Assembly (NCBI GenBank): GCA_021229015.1
Contig: CM037790.1
Location: forward strand, 52,088,997 to 52,152,996
Length of the DNA stretch: 64,000 nucleotides
Direction of reading: 5' to 3'
From: Solen grandis
Taxonomy: Eukaryota; Mollusca; Bivalvia; Adapedonta; Solenidae
Position numbers and translations under genes: made by a program. Below are positions 1-11,486 of this stretch, piece after piece. Within the stretch, counting starts at the first letter, position 1. Each line of letters starts with the position of its first letter. Below the pieces are notes generated by a model. That model was given only the letters and a program-made list of their open reading frames with translations. It ran no database searches and was not told where the DNA came from.

Positions 1-620
1 CTTAGCAATGATCTCCAACTGTAAGGGGAGGCTACTACTTCGTGGCGACACCTAGATCTGAACCAGTCTATTTGCCATGCGCTTTCCGAAAAGATGAGCA
101 CGATGTTGGTTATTTGGTACGTATTTGTACATATTAAACATATTTCGTATATTTATTTGTTCCTATATAACAAGTAAGCTGTATTCTCAGACACTAGACA
201 TTGGTGCATAACATAACCGAAATGACAAGCAGATGTTTTCAATCTCGATCTGCTAGAAGTGTGGGTTTTATTTTAACAAGGAAATACGAAGATTTTGACA
301 CCATAAATGCATGTTGCTTGATGAAAAACATTGATTACTTTCCGTATCATGATATAAATTATCGTTGTTTCAAAATTTATATTTTTTCAATTGATGGAGC
401 TATCAAAGCAATGTCTTTCACAAAAAGGGTTGGACTTAGTGCAATATTTTTGGTAAGTTTAATAATCTCCACCAGGATGTGTCCATTGCCATACACTGTG
501 AATTAAATTTACCTGACAAAAATGTAATTAGTTTCTTCAAAGCGTTTCTTCAAAGTGTTTTCTGAATACAATGTATGCATGTGCTATGTTGAGCCAAAAA
601 AACGGTTTAACCGGTCCGCA
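1..620. other. No recognisable gene
   Basis: AT-rich sequence. The only sizeable open frame (201-506, plus) has no recognisable domain, no clear splice sites and no compositional sign of coding. I see nothing else to annotate before the SINE fragment. Confidence 0.5.
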
Positions 621-677
621 TACTCCATAGCTCAGTGGTAGAGCGTCGGCTTGTGGAGCAGGAGGTCGTGGTGGAGC
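621..677 (+). repeat. tRNA-derived SINE head fragment
   Basis: The sequence has a good RNA polymerase III A box (TAGCTCAGTGGTAGAGCG at about 628) followed some 35 bases later by a degenerate B box (GGTCGTGGTGGAGC). This is the order and spacing of a tRNA head. The 3' half of the tRNA fold and the CCA end are not convincing, so I call it a SINE head or tRNA pseudogene rather than a functional tRNA. Confidence 0.55.
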
Positions 678-1351
678 AATCTGTATTTTTAGCAATGTAT
701 TAATACTGCATTAAGCCTCAATAAGCTCAGGGATCATTCTGGTTCGACAAAAGTATGAGAGAAAATGTTCCTGGGGCATTTGCTCAAAAACTATGAGAGA
801 CTCGAATTTATGAGATTGGGTATTTTGACTACTACTTAAGATTCTGGCCGTGAATAAAAAATAATAGTATCAGTATAGCATCAGGCATCTCATTTTTTCA
901 AAATAAATCAATAAATGGTCAAATGATTCAATGCGACTCTGGATTTGTATGGAAGTTGTCTGTATATCTACCAATGGTCATGTTCTTTTTCATCATATGG
1001 TCTCTGCAGTAACAGTGCATTTTGTTTTTTATATACATCGTATTGTAACCACACATGCAGTTTTAGCCATTTGTCATTGAATTCTTTTTTTTTTATGAAC
1101 GGAATCTGAAGAAGCTCTTGATTCAAAAATTGAATATTGATTCTGAGGCGGTCCTGGAGACTCGTAAGTTTCATTTGATAGTGATAGAAAATTCATTATT
1201 TTTTGGCATTTGACTACTTCAGTGTACGTACCAGTGTAAAAGCGAATCCTTTAAAAATCATTCTTTACTAAAACTGGAATACTTCGGACAATTCCATAGT
1301 GTGCAATGACACTTTTGGGCTTCAGATCAGCCCTGTCAAATAGGGACTTAC

Positions 1352-1487
1352 CTGTCTCTCTACCACAGCGTACATACCGTAAAGGTCCTACAGTGTAAAT
1401 ATACAGATACATCAAATTTTCGCTTTTTTTGTGGCATTTCGCTGTATTGCAGACGACTTCACCGACTTTTCCAAACAGCACTTCCAT
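1352..1487 (-). CDS. Candidate first exon, unknown protein
   Basis: On the minus strand an ATG-initiated frame runs about 45 codons and meets a strong donor, GAGACAG|GTAAGTC, at 1351-1346. The peptide starts MEVLFGKVGEVVC and holds two Cys near residues 13 and 18. No domain is recognised. A possible downstream frame at 1174-968 on the same strand has no matching acceptor I can defend. It may be a real exon of a host gene running off the left side, or chance. Confidence 0.22.
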
Positions 1488-2140
1488 TAGAAATGTAGAA
1501 ATGTTACTACCTTTGTCTCCGCTGCGCTTCTCTACGCTTCAACCACAGTAGTATATCCACCCCATGCCTCGCTATGGAGCAACGCGGTCGTGATTCACAA
1601 CCGCTGGTTTTGTTGCTTGATACGGCGTAAAATTGCCACTTAAAACACACTGGACTATCTATTGACAGAAAATCTCATAGCGTAAAAGTGTATAAATGTA
1701 AATGATTTAGATAAATTTAAGTTGTTTGTGCTTTCGCTTTCTAAAGTCCTGCGATAAAAAAGAGGGAACACCGAATGATATTTTGTTACTATATTTGGTA
1801 TTGCGATCCCTTTTGGGAAACAAAATTGAGATTTTCAAGGAAAATAAATTATTACAATAAGGGGCCTAAGCATAGATAAGGGAATGACTATATAAAAGGT
1901 GTTATGACATCAATTGTCAAATTTGTATAGAGCAGTTCCTATTTAAAACATTTTCTAGAATGAACCCTCCCAGCTGTAATTTGTGTTCGTAGTCCCTGTT
2001 ATACTTGTATATTTCAGAACCATGAGTAACGCAGAAGACAGGGGGCTGCTTGGTGTAAGATATATTGACACCTACATAGGTACGTGTGACTTTGAGCAAT
2101 ATTGATTTGAAATTTCATTTACCATTATTTTTTTCATTTT
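1488..2140. other. No recognisable gene
   Basis: AT-rich sequence with short frames only. No domain, RNA gene or clear repeat boundary was seen. Confidence 0.5.
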
Positions 2141-3939
2141 TAGCTCGCCTGAGCACAACGTGCTCAAGGTGAGCTTTTGTAATCATCCGTCGTCGTGCGT
2201 CGTCAACAATTTGACATCAACATCTCCTCTGAAACCCCTGGACAGAATTTGATAAAACTTGGCAGGAATGATCCTTGTGCACAAAAGTTGCTAAAATTAA
2301 CTTGATCCATGAAGAACTCTGGTTGCCATGGCATCAGAAGAAAAAAAATGTAAACTTTAAAAATCATCTCCTCCAAAATAAATTGATACAGATGCTGCCT
2401 ATGGGTATCTCTACCAAAATTGCTAAAATAATTCAAATCCATAAAAAAACATGGCCGCCAGGGGTGGGGCTTATTTGCCTTAAATGTATATAGGGAAAAC
2501 TTAAAACTAAATCTTCTCTGAAATCCCTGGACATAATTTGATAAAACTTTGCAGGGATGAGCCGTGTACCAATGTACACAAAAGCTGCAAAAATAAATTA
2601 CTTGATCCATGAAGAACTTTGGCTGCCAAGTTGCAAAAATAAATTACTTGATCCATGAAGAACTTTGGTTGCCATGGCAATTGAAAGAAGAAAAAAAAAC
2701 ACTTTTAAAAACACCGTCAACAAACCCCTGGCCTTTAATTTCTTATAAAATGCAAGTAGTTATATTAAATTACAATGTCATATTAAATTACAATGTCACT
2801 TAATAGAAAGAGAACATGGTGTGTAATGGTCTTATAGAGAGAGAGAACCAGGTAGGAACAAAATAATAAAATGTGCCTTTAGATGAGTAATAGGTTATTT
2901 CATCAGTTTCTCTATACAGTACAATGAGTACATATTGGCAACATTTGGTTGATTCCATTACATATGCAGAGGTGGAGAAGATAACTGTAAAGCATTTTTA
3001 AACAGCTACACCAGAACAATTCAGGAAAAGGCATAATGAATTATCTAGTAAAACAGTGCAGATGTTTTTACTGGATTAACACAGATATCATTTCTACAGC
3101 TTAGCCAGAAATGACCACTCTGACCTTCTGGCAGAGGTCACATAATCTGGACTGGGATGCTGTGATGTCCCACTGTGTAAATTAAATTACCTGCTACAAT
3201 GTATGAGAGATACTAGGCTAGTTTTACACAAAGCCAACCACAAAGCCAACTACGTTTTTAATGAATGATACTGATATAAGGGTTTTGAAATGCAAAATTC
3301 ATACTTTTCTAAATCAACATCATCAGCATCATCATTAAAATATGTGATAGGGGGAAAATTCAGATAGTCTGACATTTCTTTTTGAAATTTACTTTGGTTC
3401 ATGCCAGTGTTCCAATGCACAGGGAACCAAAAATCTTCTAGAAACATCAAACGAACAATAAAAGACACTTTGTAATAAATTGAAACTTGTTTCATCATAA
3501 TTAACCCTTTCCCTCATAGGGAACACCATGAAAATACCTATGCAAATAGCATAAAACCAGATCAGCCTGCGAGTAACTCAGAGGCTGACCAGGTTTTATG
3601 CTGTTCGCTGCTTCTCAGTGGTCTGGGGATGAGGATTTTACAATTAAATTTAGTAAGTTTCAAGTGGTTCATGTGTACCTATGAGAGCATAAAAATGAGT
3701 TTTTATGAGACAAGGTTAAGGACCCTCTTATATCAAATATATCCCTTTTTGTCCATTTCCAACTTTAATCTCTTGAACATTATGTTTTTCTACTATTGCT
3801 ATAAATGGGTAAGATAAACTGTCAATTTCCTGAGAAATATATATATTAAGTATGATATACTGGCCAGCTTAATTCTTTAGGTTGCCTTAATAGTGGTGGT
3901 ACTCAGGTGAGCGATTTGAGGCCCTATGGGCCTCTTGTT
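2141..3939 (-). mobile_element. Hairpin-ended non-autonomous repeat, copy 1
   Basis: One end is a hairpin (GCTCGCCTGAGCAC then GTGCTCAAGGTGAGC, 2143-2175). The other end reads ACTCAGGTGAGC followed by GAGGCCCTATGGGCCTCTTGTT (3901-3939). The same two ends flank copies at 11487, 27898, 28596 and 46172. The inside is built of degenerate tandem units containing phrases such as TGGACAGAATTTGATAAAAC and ATCCATGAAGAACT. There is no coding capacity. The mechanism is unknown; short subterminal inverted repeats (GCTCACCTGAG) suggest a MITE-like or foldback element. Minus orientation is defined by taking ACAAGAGGG as the 5' end. Confidence 0.6.
3503..3640. repeat. Palindromic dispersed repeat
   Basis: Contains GCATAAAACCAGATCAGCCTG and, about 12 bases on, its imperfect reverse complement ending in GGTTTTATGC, so the transcript would fold into a hairpin of about 20 bp. 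A diverged copy lies at 55990-56180. It is probably a foldback/MITE repeat and lies inside the larger repeat copy 1. Confidence 0.5.
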
Positions 3940-4878
3940 AATATAAAATTCATGAGTTAAGCTGGGAAGACATAAGGCCAATTTCTTTCATTAGCTGAAG
4001 TTTGATTGAGTTTTGTTGATTGGTAAGTAAGGTAATGTTTAAAATAGCTATTAGGATGGTATGAGGATTTTCCATCTGTCCTTCGTCTATAATTGTTCGT
4101 TAACACTCTAATGGCCCCCATTTTGGCTGAATCTTAATGAAACTTTACAGTGTTTTCACTACAAAGAGAACTAATATCAGCTTGAATTTGGGTCATGTCT
4201 GGTTAAGGCTGTGTGTCTTAACTATAATCATAATATGATACATATCTCGATACATGCGACATGATTCACGATATGTATCACGATACAGTTCTCCCGATCC
4301 TAGATTTCAAGGTTGGGTAGGTAGGTAGGGAGGAAGTGTTTTTTTTCCCCACCAGAAGCATTTTTATTATTCTTTTCCATGTCAATTTACAAATTTCATA
4401 CTATAGGTTTGCTTTTGATGTTTTGATATCATTCCAGACACAATGTATTAGACGTATGCAATAACAGTGCTGGTTTTATGAGAGGCAAAGTCTCCATAGT
4501 TTTTTTTGTTTTGTTTTGTTTTTTCTCAGGAAAAAAAAATGCATAATTATAATGAACAAAAAAAAAAACTTTTGGGTAGGGGGCAAATCATCTGAGTAGG
4601 TAGGGAGAGGGGAAACGAAAATATTTTTAAATGTGGCCTAATGTGGCCTTAAGTATTTTAAATGATTAAAAACTAAGTTAACAAATTCATATTTTTTGTA
4701 ATTGCTTATTGAATTTTATTGCGGCGGGTCCTTTGACTCACCTGCAGAGGGATCGTACAGAGTTGATAACCAAATTTTGAGGTCTTTCCAATTTCCCAAA
4801 ATTCCAAAACAATAAGCCTCCGCGTCAGAAAAAGTTTTTTCTACTATTTAACCTTAAAGCTTATTTCGATAACTTTCA
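3940..4878. other. Intergenic, repeat debris
   Basis: No gene. Contains a (GTAG)n-like stretch near 4312 and 4580, poly-T and poly-A runs, and a cluster of imperfect TGATACATATC-like words near 4233-4290. No element boundary could be set. Confidence 0.45.
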
Positions 4879-5419
4879 CGGTTTTTCACTAATTAAGTGC
4901 AAATGGGACATTAAAACTGAAAAAATAAAAAACGTCTTAAGATGTTCATAAAAGATGCTTTTTTCGACACACAAATATCTGTTGTATATGTATGCAAAAT
5001 TTCATATGCATATCTTTTAAGGTTTTTAAGCTACACACAGGTGAATAAAATGACCGAAAATGTGAAATAATGGCATGGTAAATCCGTTACAGCCTGATTA
5101 AGTTCGTTGTCTATATGTTTTATCAGTAAACTCTACCAATTATTATATGAATATGCTTTTATTACCTTTATTATATGAAAACCAAGTCAAAACCATAAAA
5201 CTGTCATTATTTTTTTTTCAGAGTATTAAAGTTATTGAATGATAATATATGTTATTTATTTTTATGCACCTGTGAAAGTTTAAAAACAGTGTTTATAAAA
5301 AGCAAAACCACTTAAAGGGGAATATTTTATAATTGAAAGTATAAGTTTTACTGTGTATATAGTTATATATAAATCGGTTTATTGTGAACAATATCCAATT
5401 ATAATTTGCTACCCGATCA

Positions 5420-5788
5420 GTAACGGAGATTTAAAAAAAAAAACATAATCAGGTCAATCGCATTAAAAGATAATTTAAACCTTATCAAACTTAAAACAAG
5501 CAACTAATAACCAATTAAACAATGTTTTGTTATTTTGCCACGACAATGTCTTACCAATAAAGCAAAACAGTTATTATACTCCTTTAGACATTCATTAATT
5601 ATAAATAATGAAAACAAATCCATTATTTAAGTCACAAAACTTTAAACGTTATAATCATACAAAATAACACACACCACAGTTTCAATTTGGTGAACATATT
5701 CATTGTTAAACCGTTAAAACGTTCTTATATTTGCTTCAGAAGCTTGTATTTATCATGAGTAACGGATATTTCGAAGTAACGGATATTT
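5420..5788. repeat. TAACGGA(T/G)ATTT motifs, left group
   Basis: Three exact hits of GTAACGGAKATTT at 5420-5432, 5759-5771 and 5776-5788. A weaker one on the other strand lies at 5081-5090. They lie downstream of the transposase and mirror a larger group on its other side. Such subterminal motif arrays commonly bind the element's own transposase; that role is inferred here. Confidence 0.6.
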
Positions 5789-5827
5789 AGTCTGGATATC
5801 ATAACGTTGCACTTTGTTGTACTAAAT

Positions 5828-6025
5828 ATCGAGGGTTTAGTGCAAAACTATTGTAACTCCGCAAGACTTTAAAACTTTAAATTTCAACCTTCATATACCC
5901 ATGATTCGCATGTAGTTGGTACTGAAAAGTATAACTTTATTTGTACATTATCTGGAGTGCTGATTTTATATAATGTAAATATTTCGAAGTAGATACAACA
6001 GTTTTGCACTGAACCCTTGATGCTT
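5828..6025. repeat. Imperfect inverted repeat beside the transposase
   Basis: The arms at about 5828-5858 (GGGTTTAGTGCAAAACTATTGTA) and 5995-6025 (its near reverse complement) are separated by about 140 bases. They lie just beyond the transposase 3' end. They may be an internal terminal repeat of a shorter derivative or a hairpin terminator. Confidence 0.4.
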
Positions 6026-6086
6026 TCTTGCGTGTTTCAAAATACGTTACAAAAACAGTAATGAATCGTTGTTCTTCATTTGAAAA

Positions 6087-8641
6087 TCACTGAACATTTT
6101 TCATATGAGCGTCAAAGTATCCTGAGATAGCTTTGATCGCACTTTCGTCAAATTTTAACATTCTATTCGATTTCCCCGTTGCAACTGGCGGCGGATTCGT
6201 GCAGAGAACATCCTCTTTCTTAATCCATATTTGATCTTTTTGGTTTGGCCAATAGTTGTTTCTTTTGCTGCATAAAATTTATTTCTACCTCACTGTCGTC
6301 ACTATCAATGACTTGTCCAATGTACCATTTCTTCTGATAGATAGCGGCAACAAAGTCATCATTTTTGTACTCTTGTATTTTCTCGATGTCTTCAGTCTCA
6401 GTAGACTTACGTTCAGAAACACTGCTAACATCTGTTGTCGTTGTCGTCAATGTAGATTTCGGGCCCTTTTTTTCTTCAAGTGTAGACGCATTGAACCACG
6501 TGTTGCACATGGTACCAGTTAAACACTCATTACAGTAACAACTTGTGTTTCTGTACAAAATCTTTGAGTCACCTAAACCAACAATAGCATGAAGCTTCAT
6601 TGTGCCGGGAACTGGCTTTACGCGACGATTTAACATTGCTTTAGCTTTTGTCTCACAATTATCCCGTGGAACAAACCGGAATTTTACATTTGTCATGTTT
6701 GAAGTTTGCCCCCATTTCCAAAAATCGTGTGCATCGCTGATCACACATCTGTTGCTCCGGCTAGCTTCATCTGCCATGCGTGTACTTGTTCCGCCTAACC
6801 CGTCACAGGGACCCTTCCCATGGCCGCTTTCAAAGTAATTCCAGCGGACATGACATCCATATATCTCATAATGGTTAGCTACAGCATCAAAAATATGTTT
6901 GTTCCTATACTGCGACGATTGAGAATCGCTCCAATAATGTATGGTGTCTATTTGTGGATCTATCAATTTCAGTTCTGGTTCTGGGATGATATCGTCGATA
7001 AAGGTAAGTACTGTTGACGCTTTGTGTGATATTTCATCTGAGACTGTTACGAAGCTTTTATGTACAATCGAACCATCAGAATTTCTCCAATAAGCAACCA
7101 TGGGGTGCAGTGTAACAGTTGACTGATTAAAATATGCACTTTGTACCTCTTCGTGGGAGCGACAAGAATAATTTTCAGCGAAGTCAAGTTGAAAAATGAA
7201 GTGATGATCGGGCAACGTCTGCTTCAACAGCTTAATCTGTTCATACTGGGTGTGTACGCGGTCTACGTGTTCTTTGAAGTCTTCGAGTTGTTTAATTGTT
7301 TGTTCAATAAACTTGTCCCTCGGTATTGTGCTCTCAACAATTCTTGTCACTGTCTTTTTCTTGCCTTTATCTTCGGTTTCAATACGCGTCCACTGACCAA
7401 GTGATATTTCATCAGGTAGCTTTTGTCTTAACTCGTCTGCAGAAGGCTTACTTTCAGCCACCCTCTCAGGATTCTTTGCTATGTCAACGTATTTTCGCAC
7501 AGCCTTCACCAAAAGCGCTGCGTTTTTGGTGCTTAAAGCATAAACACGAGACTCTTGACAACATTGCAGTTTTGTATATGTATGATGGCCTTGATCTGCA
7601 AAACGTTGTGAAAGATATGTTTTCCTCTGAGTTTTCAGATTTGTATTTGAGATATAGGTTTTTGAGGTAATCTGTCAGTATTTGTATTTGCTGCTTTCCT
7701 GCTTTCCCTGTCTTCTTAGCGTCACTCTTACCAGGTTGCACACGGCTGTTGTCTTTGCGCTTTAAAAAGTTCACAACGTTTTGTCGGCATTTTTCTAGCT
7801 TATTAATGCGCCGTTTCTTTTCAATTTGATGTACTTTGCTATCTGCCTTTCCCAACTGGTTTCGCCCCAGACCCGTTTTCTTTGATAAGTATTTGATACT
7901 TCTATATTTTTTAGCTATTTTCCCTGCTACTATGTTATGTATTGCAGCCCTCTTGTCTCTTGGTGTGTTGTTTTTTGCTGCTTTTATTTCACCTACTAAA
8001 ACATTTCCAAACAGAATAGGACGCCTAAGTTTCTCTTTTTGCGCTGACGTTAGATTAGCGGCTTCCATATCATTTTCTGTTTGTTTTCGTGGCGTCATTA
8101 CACTCATATCTGTTTTGCTGTTGTCCTTGGAACTCATTTTGAGTCTTTGCAACACCCTCTGTGTGGTTTTCAACTTTGTTTTGAGTGTTTCCCTTTCCTG
8201 TTCAAGGATTCTCACTCTGGACATTGCAGCTGACCGGTCCCGTTTCCAACGTTTTAATGCAGCCCTTTGTTTCCCTATGTTTGTTTCATCAAACTTCAGT
8301 TTAACCAACAGTCGTCCACGGTCAGTTTCTCTACTTCGTGTGTTATGTTCATCTCCTGTTTCCGTCCCCGTAACCCCGTAACATTCCCCGTAACCTCCCC
8401 ACTGTCCATGCTCTCGTACCCACTAGTCTGGCTTATGTCCTTTCCGCCCGCTTTCTTGCGTAAAACTCTCGCAGGTTGGCCCGATTTCTTTTATTTCGCT
8501 TCTGTCACGTTCTGAAAGCTCATGGGATGCAACGTAGTTTCTTCGTTTTCGGTCCCTTTCCCGTCTTAAATATTCTTCCTTGTTCTTTTCTTTCAGCCTC
8601 TCCCGATAAGCTCGCTGTATCTCTGCTCGGCTCTTGCCCAT
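6087..8641 (-). pseudogene. DDE transposase, unassigned family, decayed
   Basis: The reading starts at an ATG at 8641 with a basic, charged domain (MGKSRAEIQRAYRERLKEKN). It continues through a coiled-coil-like basic region (8308-7700), a Cys/His patch (SCLCFKH, about 7555), and an RNase H-like core with D in LDFAENY, D in YWSDS and E in NYFESGHGKGPCDGLGG. It ends with a C-terminal tail. Breaks: an in-frame TAG at 8425-8423, a one-base shift near 7530, and another shift near 6250, after which homologous-looking frame continues to a stop at 6089. The D, D and E motifs all survive. The protein therefore looks like a cut-and-paste transposase recently inactivated. I do not recognise a named superfamily with confidence. 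Confidence 0.65.
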
Positions 8642-8660
8642 TTTGATACCTGAAAGCATC

Positions 8661-9947
8661 AAATATCCGTTACCATGTTTAAATATCTGTTACCTTACAA
8701 CACATCGAAAATGCTAAATGTTACTCAGGACAAATACATTATTTTACAGTTATTTCAAACAAATACATACTAGCTGTCATATATCATTTAAATTTCAAAG
8801 CAATTTGATATATTCATTATGCTATTCAACAATATTTAAAACCATGCATGTACTATACGAAATTAGTTATATATGGACATTTCTTTAATGTAAAAATATG
8901 TAAAAAAAAAAAAATCATTTAAATGCAATATTTTATTGAAAGTACTTTTTGTTTTATACATTTGAATAGATTGTATCATGATATGATGTATTAACATGGT
9001 ACTATAAATAAGATATTTAGAGCGAAATCTCCGTTACCACATGGTAACGGAGATTTCAGTATCTTTACATCAACAGGAAGGCTTAACAAAAGTGTTTGAC
9101 TGTATGAAAACATAAAATAAAGCGTATTTAAAAGTCGTTTAACACGTATAATATACCATCAATTGCGTACACCATATATAAGTATTAAAACTGCAAACTT
9201 CAAGTGTATACTCACCACAGCAGAAATTCTGCAGACTTCACAAATTGCTTGGATTTCGATTCAGTGCGTATAAAGTGTCAACTCGTGTTCCAATATGGCG
9301 AGATTCTACGAAATTATGACGTCATATTATGAGGTCATAGATTTATGTAAAGCTGTTAACTGAAACCATAGTTTCGAATTTCGGTATCGGATATTTTGTA
9401 ACGGAGATTTTATTTTATAAAGCAATGTGATGTATTGCGGAGTTATTTTACTCTAAAAAGTAAGTGTTTGGTGGTTTTCTTCAACTTCAAAACTGATGTG
9501 TTTAATAGGGCAAATCCGTTTATAAAATACCATGCAAACATGTGATTAATTGACATATAACGGATATTTTACCATTTACAACTGAAAATAGACTGGTTAG
9601 AAAAGTAACTTAATTCCAACACATTTCTAGAAAAGACGATACTTTTAATAACTTGACGTGTTTTTGTTATGTCTCTCATGGAATTTAAAGCAAAATATTT
9701 CATATATTTAACAAACATTAATTAAGATTTAGGGTCACCAATTTCTGATAACGGAAATTTTTAACAATTGCGATATTTTAGCGACACTAATGATCACACC
9801 ATTTTTTAAAAAAATTGGTAAACCAAAATTATTGTGTTTGTTATGTTAATATTTCTGTATCATCATTAAACATAACTATCAAAGTAATAATTATGTTTTT
9901 TAAAGATAATTGACTAAACCCATTTATGGCCACAGTAACGGATATTT
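8661..9947. repeat. TAACGGA(T/G)ATTT motifs, right group
   Basis: Copies on either strand at 8661-8673, 8681-8693 (one mismatch), 9025-9037, 9044-9056, 9398-9410, 9558-9569, 9749-9760 (AAATTT variant) and 9935-9947. The first two sit directly upstream of the transposase ATG, so they could also act in its promoter. The density is far above chance for a 12-mer in about 1.3 kb. Confidence 0.65.
9024..9057. repeat. Perfect 15-bp palindrome made of two motif copies
   Basis: Two TAACGGAGATTT motifs face each other head to head, giving 15-bp perfectly complementary arms around a 4-base loop (ACAT). It could be a dimeric protein-binding site or a cruciform/hairpin within the transposon's subterminal region. 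Confidence 0.7.
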
Positions 9948-10131
9948 AAAAAGTAGAAGATGAAGTGCATACATTTTTATGTGAAGCTAAAAATAAAAGT
10001 TATTTATGTATGGCACGGTTTCTTAGTTGGGTTTACTTAATTTAGCGCAATGATAACTACGATTTATTTATGAAACATGTGTATATACGGTGGCGACACG
10101 CCGTGCACCTAATTAGTGAGAAACCGTGTTT

Positions 10132-11170
10132 ATATAGAATTTTATAGCTTGTTCATTTACGTCATTAAATGTTACATCCAATTATTCTTCACAAGTTTGC
10201 ATGTTTAATTTATTCCTTAACATGTATTAGATCTAAATAAGAAAGCAGATGAAACCAGGTAAATCTATTAATAGACGCAATACTGGTCAGTGCAGCGCAT
10301 TTACACATGACCTTGATTTCATTCACTTCTTGCATACGTAATTAGATTAGTGTAGTAGTGGACAGTAGATTTCATTCATGTATTGCATATGACTATGCTT
10401 ATGATTTACTAGAGGAATTAAACATTAAACGAAAAACCTTGTTAACACTCTTGCATCCTAGTTTTAGTCAAATCTTTATTAAACTTGCATTGAACAATTT
10501 TTTTCATGAAATCAATGTCAAGTCTGATAGTGGTTCATGTGCGGTGAAAAAAGGGGGCAAATACTTTAATGAAAAACTTTGTTTTCTTGAAGTGATATTT
10601 CCCAATTTTAATGAGTCTGGCATAGATTGCTTGTTCTCATAAATCTGTGTCAAGTGTGATGTTGGGTCAAAATTTAGGTCACCAGAGAAAATAAACAAAT
10701 AATCTGGTTACCACTCTGAATGCAGTTAATTGCCCAAATCTTGAGGAAATTTGCATTGCCTTGGGGTCATATGAAAGAGTTGGGTAAAGGACCCCACATA
10801 CGCCGTCAAAAAAAAACTTTATAATTAATAACATAATTTTGGAGTCCAAGGCCGATATATTGGATATAAGTAACATATCTGCAGTGTATAGGAAATACCT
10901 CTAAACGACATCTCCTAATAAACCATTAGTCATATTTTGAGAAAACTTAATCAGATTGATCTTAAGGTGATTCTTGAAGTCCTCTACTAAAGTTGCTAAA
11001 ATGAGACATTATTTTTTCATTAGCCTATGTTATAAGTAGAGCTCATTAGGCCAAATGGGCCTCATGTTTTAGAGACTGGTTCAAGTCATTTGTGTAAATA
11101 TTCATTCAAAATCAAATTTGCAAACACAAATTATTCCTCTGGCCATCTGAACATAATTGCTCCTACTGTA
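10132..11170. other. No gene; remnant of hairpin-ended repeat
   Basis: No supported coding. The end of a degenerate copy of the hairpin-ended repeat is visible at about 11040-11069 (AGGCCAAATGGGCCTCATGTT). Upstream sequence from about 10440 resembles its interior (ATTCTTGAAGTCCTCTACTAAAGTTGCTAAA). Confidence 0.4.
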
Positions 11171-11257
11171 AGTCTTGTAGTTTGTCACATTTGAAATTGC
11201 ATGTATATGTTGAGGTTAGATATGTGTATATTCATGTTGATACTTGTATGACTACAG

Positions 11258-11413
11258 GTCATGGTGTGTTTGCAAAAGCACAACTAGAAAAGCACACTTT
11301 CCTGTGTGAGTACAAAGGCGAGTGCATTTCAGAAGAGGAGGGAGAGAAGAGGCTTAGTGAAAATAAAACCTCGTTTCTGTTTTTCTTTTCTCATACAAAG
11401 GAAAAAAATTATG
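11258..11413 (+). CDS. SET-domain methyltransferase, exon with N-terminal half of SET
   Basis: After a clear acceptor (GACTACAG at 11250-11257) the frame reads GHGVFAKAQLEKHTFLCEYKGECIS, the conserved G-x-G-V-F and E-Y-x-G-E start of a SET domain. In active enzymes the GxG loop binds S-adenosylmethionine. It resembles the KMT5A/PR-Set7 type of SET domain seen in many invertebrate proteins. The exon ends near KEKNY at about 11413, but I see no clean GT donor there, so the exact end is uncertain. The rest of the domain is in the exon at 12897. The intervening intron holds a hairpin-ended repeat. The gene probably modifies histone or other lysines in the nucleus; the substrate cannot be told. 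Confidence 0.6.
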
Positions 11414-11486
11414 ATAATTTAAGACAATCTGATTTATTAACCAAGGTTTTAAATTCAGGTGAAATGGTATTATTATTTTTCCTTTT

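Larger units (their letters stand above)
4879..10131 (-). mobile_element. DDE transposon with TAACGGATATTT motif array
   Basis: An imperfect terminal inverted repeat of about 24 bp joins 4879 (CACGGTTTTTCACTAATTA) to the reverse complement of 10104-10131 (CACGGTTTCTCACTAATTA). Between them lies the decayed transposase on the minus strand, and on both sides of it about a dozen copies of a 12-13 base motif. I could not fix a target duplication, so the outer ends are approximate. The superfamily is not assigned from sequence alone. Confidence 0.5.

Noticed and set aside
201..506. 101-codon plus-strand frame near the window start
   Set aside because: No domain, no splice context, and composition like surrounding AT-rich DNA.
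621..677. Possible functional tRNA gene
   Set aside because: A box is good but the B box is degenerate and no cloverleaf closes, so SINE head is more likely.
5081..9947. CRISPR or iteron array for the TAACGGATATTT motif
   Set aside because: Irregular spacing, both orientations and a transposon context argue for transposase-binding sites.
10358..10642. 94-codon plus-strand frame
   Set aside because: Looks like interior of an old dispersed repeat; no domain or supporting signals.
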